From JAPLGE01 sp964355545 (GTDB lineage Bacteria; Bipolaricaulota; Bipolaricaulia; UBA7950; UBA9294): DNA of 6,326 nucleotides. The translations under genes and the position numbers were made by a program. The notes below the pieces were generated by a model. The model was not told where the DNA came from, searched no databases, and saw only the letters and a program-made list of their open reading frames with translations. The DNA lies in assembly GCA_964355545.1 (NCBI GenBank), contig CAYHEK010000081.1:1-6326 (forward strand). Reading direction: 5' to 3'. Shown here one piece after another: positions 1 to 5,763 of this stretch (the first letter of the stretch is position 1; every line of letters begins with the position of its first letter).

Positions 1-697
1 GGGTCGAGCGCTCGGCGAGCGGGGCGGTGGCCCAGATGTGGTCGACCCGCCACCCTTTCCCGCGCGGCACGCTGTCCTTGGCGCGGTAGTCCCAGAACGT
101 GTACTGCCGCGGGCCGGGCTCGTGTTTGCGGAAGACGTCGACGAACCCCCACGCCTTCACCGCGGCGAGGGCGGCGTGCTCCTTGGGGTGGAACCCGACC
201 TCGCCCGCGAGGCGGACCGGGTCGTGCACGTCGATCGGTTCGGGCGCGACGTTGAAGTCTCCCATCCACAGGAGCGGCTCCTCGGGAGAGAAGTGGCGCT
301 CGAAGTAGCGGCGGAGGCGCGAGAACCAGGCGAGCTTGTACTCGAACATCGGGTCGTCGGTCGCGCGGCCCTGGGGAACGTAGGTGTTGACGATCGGGAC
401 CCCGCGCACTCGCACGAGGACAAGGCGCGACGGGTCGGCCGGTCCGTCGTCGAGGCCGAAGTGGGGGTCCTCCATCGGCTCGGTCGCAAGCATCGCCACC
501 CCGCCGTGCCCTCCCTCCCCGCGGAATAAAGGGCGGTAACCGGCCTCGGCGAACCCCTCCGCCGGGAAGTCGGCGTCGCGGACCTTCGTCTCCTGGAGGC
601 AGAGGACGTGCGGCCGCTCCTTCTTCAACCAGTCAAGGAGGATCGGGAGCCTCGCCCGCACCGAGTTCACGTTAAACGTGGCGACCTTGAGGGTCAT
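1..697 (-). CDS. xthA: Exodeoxyribonuclease III, C-terminus cut off by window edge
   Basis: This is a member of the exonuclease III / AP endonuclease family (EEP fold). The family is Mg-dependent and nicks DNA 5' to abasic sites and removes 3' blocking groups or nucleotides during base excision repair in the cytoplasm. 232 codons are visible; the E. coli enzyme has 268, so roughly 30 residues are missing. The visible motifs are the N-terminal NVNSVRAR (9-16), LCLQETK with the metal-binding Glu36, NTYVPQG with Tyr106, WMGDFNVAPEP with Asp147 and Asn149, and GWRVDH with Asp219. The final catalytic Asp-His pair (SDH motif) lies beyond base 1, so intactness cannot be confirmed. The ATG at 697 follows an AAGGAGGAGGA Shine-Dalgarno directly upstream. 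The gene starts 20 bases after the nif3-like stop on the same strand, so the two are probably cotranscribed. The family call is secure. Confidence 0.95.
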   Translation of the reverse strand, partial: MTLKVATFNVNSVRARLPILLDWLKKERPHVLCLQETKVRDADFPAEGFAEAGYRPLFRGEGGHGGVAMLATEPMEDPHFGLDDGPADPSRLVLVRVRGVPIVNTYVPQGRATDDPMFEYKLAWFSRLRRYFERHFSPEEPLLWMGDFNVAPEPIDVHDPVRLAGEVGFHPKEHAALAAVKAWGFVDVFRKHEPGPRQYTFWDYRAKDSVPRGKGWRVDHIWATAPLAERST

Positions 698-717
698 TCC
701 TCCTCCTTCCTGCCCCA

Positions 718-1548
718 TCACGGCCCGGCGGGCACGATCCCGCTCATCGCCACAACCTCGAGGCCGCGGCTCCGCAGGGCGTCGAGGAACGGGTTGATCC
801 CCAGGGAGTCGCTCGCGATGTGCCCAGTCACGATCAGGTTCTTCGTGTCCTTGAACTCCTCTCGGAGGCGGCGCGAGTCCTCGGGTCGGCAGTGGATGTA
901 GACGACTGTGTCGATCCCGTGGTCGAAGTAGGCCTTGGCGACTGGATACCCTCCGTTCGTCCCCGCGCCGTGGGAGACGGCAACCCGGCCGAGCCGGTTC
1001 GCGGGACGGCCAACACGGACCTCGATCCGCGTCGCCGCCTGGCGGAACTCCCCGAAGGAGGCGTAGAAGAGGGAGACGAGGTCCTCCACCGTGTCGTTCT
1101 CCTGCAACTGCCCGGCCGTCTCGGCCATCCGGCGCCGGCCGATCTCGTCGAGGGGGGTGTGGACGTTCATGTACGGCATCGAAAGGAGGCGGGCGACGGA
1201 CGGGGAGTGGTCGTAGTTCTTCATCGAATCGAGGATCCGCGTCTCCTCGCGCATCGACGCGATCGCCGCGGCGGCGACGTCCCGCGGGACGCCAGCCTTG
1301 ACCATCTGCTCGACGTGGCGGTCGAGGACGTGGAAGAAGTCAAGGAGCGCGGAGCCGCCGGCCGGGTGGTGGGAGACGACGAGGTGAAACCCGAGGCCCT
1401 TGGCGAGCGCGACCTCCGGAGCGAGGAGGTCGATCCCGAAGAGGACGCGGCCAATCCCCTCGCCCGGAACGTAGATCGCGCTGTCCTCCGGGACCGAGGA
1501 GAGGCCTGCCATCGCGAGGGCAAGCCCCATGATCTCGTTTGTGTTCAT
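718..1548 (-). CDS. Nif3-like (DUF34 / YbgI-YqfO family) dinuclear metal protein
   Basis: This 276-residue protein matches the Nif3 family, which binds two metal ions at a conserved His/Asp/Glu site. Members are often labelled 'GTP cyclohydrolase 1 type 2', but their physiological role is unsettled. The metal motifs are present: VVSHHP (His60, His61), VHTPLD (His130, Asp134) and a C-terminal GHIASD (His243). In E. coli YbgI the last motif ends in Glu (GHHATE); here that position is Asp247. The middle (about 100-125) has a Met/Arg-rich stretch that I do not recognise from the common bacterial members, so this looks like a divergent subfamily. It has no large inserted PII-like domain of the YqfO type. 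I chose the ATG at 1548, with a GAGAGGGG Shine-Dalgarno five bases upstream. An in-frame GTG at 1554 would add two residues but overlaps that site. It leads a probable two-gene unit with exonuclease III. The family is confident and the function unknown. Confidence 0.87.
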   Translation of the reverse strand: MNTNEIMGLALAMAGLSSVPEDSAIYVPGEGIGRVLFGIDLLAPEVALAKGLGFHLVVSHHPAGGSALLDFFHVLDRHVEQMVKAGVPRDVAAAAIASMREETRILDSMKNYDHSPSVARLLSMPYMNVHTPLDEIGRRRMAETAGQLQENDTVEDLVSLFYASFGEFRQAATRIEVRVGRPANRLGRVAVSHGAGTNGGYPVAKAYFDHGIDTVVYIHCRPEDSRRLREEFKDTKNLIVTGHIASDSLGINPFLDALRSRGLEVVAMSGIVPAGP

Positions 1549-1590
1549 CCACACCCCTCTCTCTTAAGGGACGGTCGAATGACGGGGGAG

Positions 1591-1618
1591 ATTCTAGGTC
1601 GAAGGCCCTCTCGATCAA
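1591..1618 (-). promoter_or_regulatory. Sigma70-type promoter for nif3-xthA
   Basis: On the minus strand, TTGATC (1618-1613) and TAGAAT (1596-1591) are separated by 16 bases. They match four of six and five of six consensus positions. Transcription would begin near 1584, leaving a leader of about 36 bases before the nif3-like ATG. The promoter lies wholly in the 87-base gap after the kinase stop, so the nif3-xthA pair can be transcribed independently of the kinase. Confidence 0.55.
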
Positions 1619-1632
1619 GGCCGGGGAGGGCC
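1604..1632. repeat. Inverted repeat flanking the -35 element of the nif3 promoter
   Basis: GGCCCTC (1604-1610) and GAGGGCC (1626-1632) are perfect reverse complements separated by 15 bases, and the gap contains the -35 hexamer TTGATC. In RNA reading out of the kinase gene this could form a 7-bp GC-rich stem, but no run of U follows, so it is a poor classical terminator. It could equally be a regulator site. At this G+C content, chance is possible. Confidence 0.35.
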
Positions 1633-1635
1633 GGC

Positions 1636-3366
1636 TCACCCGCCCCGCGGGGCGGGCAGGTTGGGGACGAAGTCGGCGAGGGTCGATCCGCCGATGAACT
1701 CGCGCAGGATCGAGTTTCCCGGGATCGTCGTCGAGCAGTAGGGCGCAAACCAGCGCAGGAAGGCGAGGAGGCGCTCCGCCTCGATCCGCAGGTCGGTCTC
1801 TCTCACCTGCAACAGGAGCGGCTCGACAAGCGGCTTCAGGACCGCGAGTTCGTACACCAAGGCGGAGTTGAACAAGACGTCCGCCTGTTCCTGGTAGGGG
1901 AAGATGTTCCGCTTCTCCCCCTCGCGGACGCTCTCCCAGATGGCGAGGGTCTCCTCGGCGGGGTAGCCGCGGAAGACCGCGTCGCGCACGATCCGGCGCA
2001 AGAGACGAGTCTCCGTCGTGGGGACGCGGTTGTGAGAGTCGAGGTTCAACTGGGTGAGGGCGGAGACGAAGATCCGGAAGGTCTCCTCCTTGGGGAAGTT
2101 CGCGACGAGGTGTGGGTTGAGCCCGTGGATCCCCTCGACGATCAGGACCTCGTCCGGCTCGAGCCGGACGGTCGGTCCGGTCTCCCGCTCGCCCGTCTTG
2201 AAGTTGTAGCGGGGGAGGGTTACCTCCTCTCCGGCGAGGAGGTGACGGAGCTCCTCCTCGAAGAAGGGAAGGTCGAGGGCACAGAGCGAGTCGAAGTCGG
2301 CCTGTCCCCTCCCCTCCTTGACGAGGGCGGCGCGGGGGAGGAAGTAGTCGTCCATTGCCAGAGGGTACGGATGGACGCCGTTCGCCAGAAGCTGAATGGC
2401 AAGGCGCTTGGAGAAGGTCGTCTTCCCGGAGGAGGACGGGCCGGCGACGAAGACGAGCCGGCGGCGGACGCCCTTGCGAGCGGTCAGGATCTCGGCGATC
2501 TCCGCGACCCTCTTTTCGTGAAGCGCCTCGGAGACGAGGACCACCTCCTCGATCCTTCCTGAGCGGATCGCGTCGTTCAGGGAGGCGACGTCGCGCACCC
2601 CCAGGAGGTCGAGCCACTTTCCGTACTCGTTGAACACCTCGCGCAGGGCGGTGAACCGCTGCGGCGGGAGGAGCTTCGTCGGGTCCTCGCGCCGCGGGAA
2701 GCGGAGGAGGAAGCCCTCGGGGAAGGGCTCCAGGGAGAAGGTCTCTAGGTACCCGGTCGAGGGGACCATGTACCCGTAGAAGTAGTCGAGGAAGCCGTTC
2801 AACGAGTAGAGGTGGAGGTGGTCCTCGTCCGACCCCTCGAGGAGGCGGACCTTCTCCTCCTCCCCGCGCGAGGCGAAGACGGCGAGGGCCTCCTTCAACG
2901 GGAGACGCATCCGCTCGATCGGCCGGTCCTCCTCGACGAGCGTCCGCATCCTTTCCTTGATTCGCGCGAGTTCATCGGGGGTGAATGGTCCTCGTCCCTC
3001 CATCCGGCAGAAGTAGCCGCCGTAGGGGACCGAGTAGGCGACGAAGACGCGCGCCTGCGGAAACAGCTCGTGCGCCGCCACGATGAGGAGGAAGGAGAGG
3101 CTGCGGTGGTAGATCCGCATCCCGTCTGAATCGGAGAGGAAGACCGGGTTTGCCTCCACGTCGCGCGTCACGGGGTAGGCGAGCTCGCGGAGCTCTCCTG
3201 CGACGATCGCCGCCACCGGCGGGTTCGCCCGATCGGGGAAGGCGAGGCGGAAGAAGTCAAGGAGCGGCGCGTCCCTCTCTCCCTCGAAGACCCGGCCGTC
3301 GGGGAGGGTGACCTGCGCCGTCCTGCGCGCCTGCGTCCGCTCGATCGTCCCCTGCTTTTTTGTCAT
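1636..3366 (-). CDS. Nucleoside (uridine-type) kinase with N-terminal TGS and ThrRS-like SAD domains
   Basis: This 576-residue cytoplasmic protein combines a threonyl-tRNA-synthetase-like N-terminus with a P-loop kinase of the uridine kinase/phosphoribulokinase family; Thermotoga maritima has a uridine kinase of this kind. The family role is ATP-dependent phosphorylation of a nucleoside, most likely uridine/cytidine salvage, but the substrate is not readable from sequence. The order is: TGS about 17-80; SAD-like region about 81-155; linker with the family signature SEALHEK (279-285); kinase from 302. Kinase motifs are Walker A GPSSSGKTT (309-317), DDYF (339-342), PRYNF (385-389) and VEGIHGLNP (410-418). 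The SAD-like part has His87 and His99 but not the HxxxH metal/editing motif of ThrRS, so editing activity is unlikely. The ATG at 3366 has AAAAGGAGAGG eight bases upstream, inside the end of acuC, and overlaps the acuC stop as ATGA. In-frame extension further upstream runs through acuC sequence and is rejected. Confidence 0.92.
   Translation of the reverse strand: MTKKQGTIERTQARRTAQVTLPDGRVFEGERDAPLLDFFRLAFPDRANPPVAAIVAGELRELAYPVTRDVEANPVFLSDSDGMRIYHRSLSFLLIVAAHELFPQARVFVAYSVPYGGYFCRMEGRGPFTPDELARIKERMRTLVEEDRPIERMRLPLKEALAVFASRGEEEKVRLLEGSDEDHLHLYSLNGFLDYFYGYMVPSTGYLETFSLEPFPEGFLLRFPRREDPTKLLPPQRFTALREVFNEYGKWLDLLGVRDVASLNDAIRSGRIEEVVLVSEALHEKRVAEIAEILTARKGVRRRLVFVAGPSSSGKTTFSKRLAIQLLANGVHPYPLAMDDYFLPRAALVKEGRGQADFDSLCALDLPFFEEELRHLLAGEEVTLPRYNFKTGERETGPTVRLEPDEVLIVEGIHGLNPHLVANFPKEETFRIFVSALTQLNLDSHNRVPTTETRLLRRIVRDAVFRGYPAEETLAIWESVREGEKRNIFPYQEQADVLFNSALVYELAVLKPLVEPLLLQVRETDLRIEAERLLAFLRWFAPYCSTTIPGNSILREFIGGSTLADFVPNLPAPRGG
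1639..1656 (-). terminator. Perfect 18-bp GC palindrome at the kinase stop; possible hairpin, no U-tract
   Basis: CCCGCCCCGCGGGGCGGG is a perfect palindrome covering the last codons of the kinase (ending Pro-Arg-Gly-Gly) and abutting the TGA. As RNA it can form a 7-bp all-GC stem with a CGCG loop. A second short stem, GCCGG with CCGGC, follows directly after the stop. Neither is followed by a U-run, so intrinsic termination would be non-canonical. A pause or RNA-stabilising role is an alternative. Confidence 0.35.
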
Positions 3367-4535
3367 TCCGTTCGCCTCTCCTTTTGTGGGGCCGGTCCTG
3401 GCTTCCCAGCCGAATCGCTGAGGATCGGGAGGACCGTCTCCTCGAGGGTGGAGACGGTCCGGTCGAGGTCCTCCATCACCGCGGCCGGGGAGCGGCCCTC
3501 CCCTGCGCTTTGGCCGCGCAGGCTCCGCGCGGCGACCCCGTAGGGCGCGGCCTGGGTGCGCCACGGGGAGGGAATCTCGTCGGGGAGAACGACGTCGTTC
3601 ATCGTCGCCCAGGCGAGGGTCCAGGCGCGCACGACGTTCCCGATGTCGTACCCTCCGCCGCCGAGGGCGAGCCAGGGCCGCTCGAGGGCGCGCAGGCGGC
3701 CGACCAGGCGCTCGTACTCGCGCAGGCTCATCCCCAGGCCGGCCACGCGGTCGCCGAGGAGGGCGTCCGCGCCGAGCTGGCTCACCAGGACGTCGGGGGC
3801 GTACGCCTCGAGGAAGGGGAGGACGATCGCGTCGAACGCTCGTTCGAACGCGTCGTCGCGCGCGCCGGGGAGGAGCGGGACGTTCACCGCGTAGCCGCGG
3901 CCCTTCCCCTCTCCGATCTCGTTCACAAACCCACTCCCGGGGAAGAGGGTGTATCCGCTCTGATGGATCGAGATCGTGAGGACGCGGTCCGTCGTGTAGA
4001 AGGCGCGCTCGACTCCGTCGCCGTGGTGGGCGTCGATATCGACGTAGGCGACCCGCTTCTCTTGTTTCAGGAGGGCGTGGATTGCGAGGGCCGCGTCGTT
4101 GATGTGGCAGAACCCGGAGGCGCGGGAGGGCATGGCGTGGTGCAGCCCGCCCGAGGGGTTGAACGCGACCTGCGCCCGGCCGGCGAGGATCTCCTCCGCG
4201 CACTCGATCGAGCCCCCGGCGACGCGCATCCCCCACTCGTACACGCCGGGGAAGACCGGGTTGTCGGAGGTCCCCAGGCCGTGGGAGAAGAGGTTGGGGA
4301 CCCACAGCCCCGTGTCGGCGAGGCGCAGGACCTCAAGGTACCCGGCCGTGTGGAAGAAGAGCGCCTCCTCCTCGGTCGCCTCCCGCGGCTCGAGCGTGTA
4401 GATCGAGGGCCCGTTCGTGAGGCCGAAGGCCTCCATCAGGGCGTAGGTGAGACCCAAGCGATAGACCTTGAACGGGTGGAGTGGGCCGAAGTCAAAGCGA
4501 AGGAGCGTGCGCGGATCGATCAAGCAGTTCCTCAA
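3363..4535 (-). CDS. acuC: AcuC-type class I histone deacetylase family protein
   Basis: This is a 390-residue member of the Zn-dependent histone deacetylase superfamily (arginase/deacetylase fold), close in length to Bacillus subtilis AcuC (387), which deacetylates acetyl-CoA synthetase. The active site appears intact. GGLHHA carries the catalytic His132/His133; YVDIDAHHGDG supplies Zn ligands Asp168 and His170; QLGADALLGDR supplies Asp257; GGGGY supplies the transition-state Tyr296. The opening DFGPLHPFK (15-23) and ASGFCHIND (139-147) are typical of class I. The last 60 residues are Ala/Arg/Gly/Pro-rich and look unstructured. The start is TTG at 4535, supported by AGGAGGG eight bases upstream. 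The stop overlaps the kinase ATG. No acetyl-CoA synthetase or acetyltransferase gene is in the window, so the substrate (an acetyl-lysine protein, acetylpolyamine or other amide) is unknown. The family is certain and the symbol provisional. Confidence 0.94.
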   Translation of the reverse strand: MRNCLIDPRTLLRFDFGPLHPFKVYRLGLTYALMEAFGLTNGPSIYTLEPREATEEEALFFHTAGYLEVLRLADTGLWVPNLFSHGLGTSDNPVFPGVYEWGMRVAGGSIECAEEILAGRAQVAFNPSGGLHHAMPSRASGFCHINDAALAIHALLKQEKRVAYVDIDAHHGDGVERAFYTTDRVLTISIHQSGYTLFPGSGFVNEIGEGKGRGYAVNVPLLPGARDDAFERAFDAIVLPFLEAYAPDVLVSQLGADALLGDRVAGLGMSLREYERLVGRLRALERPWLALGGGGYDIGNVVRAWTLAWATMNDVVLPDEIPSPWRTQAAPYGVAARSLRGQSAGEGRSPAAVMEDLDRTVSTLEETVLPILSDSAGKPGPAPQKERRTE

Positions 4536-4543
4536 CTTTAGGG

Positions 4544-4550
4544 CCCTCCT
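4544..4550 (-). promoter_or_regulatory. Shine-Dalgarno fixing the TTG start of acuC
   Basis: AGGAGGG on the minus strand lies eight bases before TTG (4535-4533). The homology block begins within about five residues of this codon (LIDPRTLLRFDFG), which leaves little room for a later start and supports TTG as the true initiator. Confidence 0.7.
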
Positions 4551-4564
4551 GTTGGCGAGGGAGG

Positions 4565-4593
4565 ATCATATCCTTCCGCGGGGGAGGCCACCA
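4565..4593 (-). promoter_or_regulatory. Candidate promoter for the acuC-kinase unit
   Basis: TATGAT (4570-4565) matches five of six -10 positions and sits about 30 bases upstream of the TTG start, giving a predicted leader of about 23 bases that contains the Shine-Dalgarno. The hexamer 17 bases upstream is TGGTGG, a poor -35, so the promoter would be weak, activator-dependent or false. Read-through from the lipoprotein gene is the alternative. Confidence 0.35.
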
Positions 4594-4601
4594 GCCGCGG
4601 A
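4575..4601 (-). repeat. Inverted repeat between the lipoprotein gene and acuC
   Basis: TCCGCGG (4575-4581) and CCGCGGA (4595-4601) form a 7-bp stem with a 13-base loop, starting 12 bases after the lipoprotein stop. No U-run follows in the direction of transcription. It overlaps the -35 and spacer of the candidate acuC promoter. It may be a weak transcription terminator or a protein site; at this base composition it may be chance. Confidence 0.3.
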
Positions 4602-4612
4602 CCTTCGGGCGC

Positions 4613-5620
4613 TCAGAAGTCCCAGCGGTCTTTGATGTCTTCTGGGACGAGGCCCCAGGGGTCACACCCTAGGGGGATGTAGCCCGAGGCCGGGCCGACG
4701 ACCGTCTCCGCGACGGCGTAGAGCCCACCTGCGATCGTGAGGAACCCCTTCTTCGTCCCCTCCGGACAGGTGACGGAGCCAGGGTAGGTCGAGGGGACCG
4801 GGACGAGGGCGAGGACGTGGTCGGGGATGTCATCTTCGTCCGTGTCCACGAAGGCCATGGAGACAGGGTGCCCCAGGGCGCGCAGGAGGCTCACGTAGAG
4901 GATCGTCGTGTCCTCGCAGTCCCCGCGGCCATCGACCAGGGTCTCGAGCGGATAGAGCGGGTACTCGATTCCCGTTGGGTCCGCCGCGTAGCGGATCGCG
5001 CCCTGCACGAAGGAGAGCGCGCACTCTGCGAACGCAAGGTCGCCCTCCCCGGCTCGGCCGGCGAGGAGCCGCGCCAGGTCCTCCAGGGTCGGGTCGTCCA
5101 ACGGGTCGAGGACGTAGAGGGCGTACTCGTAGTTATCGACGAGCGGCAGCCGCTCGCGGCCGGCGTACTGGCGATAGAGATTCTCCGGCAGGAGGACCTC
5201 GAGGTACTCCTCTCCTCCCCCGTGCTCCCAGCGCCAGCGGCGCACGAGCTGTCCCACGGGGACCGCCAAGGTGAGCACCTCGAGGGCCGAGGCGTCCTCC
5301 CCGCCGCGATCGTCGACGACCCGCAGGGAGACGTCGTACGAGCCGGCCTCGGGGTAGGAGTGGGTGAGCGCGCGACCCCTCCCGGTCTTTCCGTCCCCGA
5401 AGGCCCACTCGTAGAAGAGGATCCGCCCGTCCGGATCGTAGGAATCCTTCGCATCGAACTCGACCGCAAGCGGGATGTACCCCGCAGGAGGGTCGGCGGA
5501 GAACCGCGCGACCGGCGAGGTGTTGGGGCGCAGAGGGAAGCAGCTCGCAAGGAGGAGGCTTCCTCCGGTGAGAATGAAGAAAAGGACCGTACGAACCGCT
5601 CTTCCCCGAAGACGATGCAA
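4613..5620 (-). CDS. Secreted lipoprotein with PKD domain and transglutaminase-like (cysteine protease fold) domain
   Basis: The predicted product is 335 residues from a TTG start (338 if the in-frame GTG at 5629 is used). The N-terminus is a basic stretch (HRLRGRAVR), a hydrophobic segment and a lipobox LLASC, giving a lipidated Cys27 and membrane anchoring outside the cytoplasm. Residues about 35-118 are a PKD-type beta-sandwich (SYDPDGRILFYEWAFGDG, later GSYDVSLRVVDD). Residues about 155-315 fit a transglutaminase-like domain: YPLETLVDGRGDCED with nucleophile Cys235, DHVLALVP with His268, and an AET motif whose Glu305 could be the acidic member. Family members act as peptidases, transamidases or binding proteins, so the activity cannot be fixed. 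Two more cysteines (285, 319) in the tail could form a disulphide. The substrate is unknown. The 77-base gap to acuC implies no tight functional link. Confidence 0.88.
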   Translation of the reverse strand: MHRLRGRAVRTVLFFILTGGSLLLASCFPLRPNTSPVARFSADPPAGYIPLAVEFDAKDSYDPDGRILFYEWAFGDGKTGRGRALTHSYPEAGSYDVSLRVVDDRGGEDASALEVLTLAVPVGQLVRRWRWEHGGGEEYLEVLLPENLYRQYAGRERLPLVDNYEYALYVLDPLDDPTLEDLARLLAGRAGEGDLAFAECALSFVQGAIRYAADPTGIEYPLYPLETLVDGRGDCEDTTILYVSLLRALGHPVSMAFVDTDEDDIPDHVLALVPVPSTYPGSVTCPEGTKKGFLTIAGGLYAVAETVVGPASGYIPLGCDPWGLVPEDIKDRWDF

Positions 5621-5625
5621 TTCCC

Positions 5626-5632
5626 TCACCTC
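5626..5632 (-). promoter_or_regulatory. Shine-Dalgarno supporting TTG start of the lipoprotein gene
   Basis: GAGGTGA, a seven-base match to the anti-Shine-Dalgarno complement, ends five bases before TTG (5620-5618). The longer candidate start GTG (5629-5627) lies inside this site and has no comparable sequence upstream, so TTG is preferred. The lipoprotein signal is intact with either start. Confidence 0.6.
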
Positions 5633-5641
5633 GCTTGAGGA

Positions 5642-5670
5642 ATCCTACGGAAGGGTGGAGGTACCCGCAA
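5642..5670 (-). promoter_or_regulatory. Weak candidate promoter for the lipoprotein gene
   Basis: On the minus strand TTGCGG (5670-5665) and TAGGAT (5647-5642) are 17 bases apart, matching three of six and four of six consensus positions. Initiation near 5635 would give a leader of about 15 bases that just includes the Shine-Dalgarno. The -35 region overlaps one arm of the GGTACC inverted repeat. Confidence 0.3.
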
Positions 5671-5699
5671 CCGGTCGGACAAAACGCCGGCGGTACCTC
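5658..5699. repeat. Separated inverted repeat GAGGTACC / GGTACCTC in the divergent promoter region
   Basis: GAGGTACC (5658-5665) and GGTACCTC (5692-5699) are perfect reverse complements whose centres are 34 bases apart. Each arm contains the palindrome GGTACC, so the two can also be read as direct repeats of one dyad. The right arm ends 13 bases before the trkA -35 and the left arm overlaps the proposed lipoprotein -35. This fits a paired operator for a dimeric regulator, or a hairpin. No regulator gene is visible in the window. Confidence 0.45.
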
Positions 5700-5712
5700 A
5701 CTTCGATGCCCA

Positions 5713-5741
5713 TTGACTCCCCATCTTCTCAGTGCTACGAT
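5713..5741 (+). promoter_or_regulatory. Strong extended -10 promoter for trkA
   Basis: TTGACT (5713-5718) and TACGAT (5736-5741) are separated by 17 bases. They match five of six and four of six consensus positions, and TGC directly before the -10 supplies an extended -10 element. Transcription would begin near 5748, leaving about 16 bases before the ATG, enough for the G-rich ribosome binding sequence. Confidence 0.7.
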
Positions 5742-5763
5742 ACTCTGGCCTGGGGGGATATGG

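Noticed and set aside
38..529. A plus-strand open frame opposite exonuclease III
   Set aside because: It is antisense to a highly conserved enzyme with visible catalytic motifs; no domain or ribosome binding site supports it.
820..2562. A 580-codon plus-strand open frame opposite the nif3 and kinase genes
   Set aside because: It crosses two well-supported minus-strand genes and their intergenic promoter, has a charged low-complexity composition (runs of E, D, G, R, V) and no recognisable domain. Long antisense frames are expected in G+C-rich coding DNA.
3367..4305. In-frame upstream extension of the kinase to give an 889-residue protein
   Set aside because: The added part is an Arg/Pro-rich alternative-frame reading of acuC. 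The ATG at 3366 has a strong Shine-Dalgarno and starts just before the TGS domain.
3360..4541. A 393-codon plus-strand open frame almost exactly opposite acuC
   Set aside because: It mirrors a gene with an intact deacetylase active site, and its translation is a compositional shadow with no motif.
4817..5638. A plus-strand open frame opposite the lipoprotein gene
   Set aside because: The minus strand here encodes a lipobox, a PKD domain and a transglutaminase-like motif; the plus frame shows nothing recognisable.
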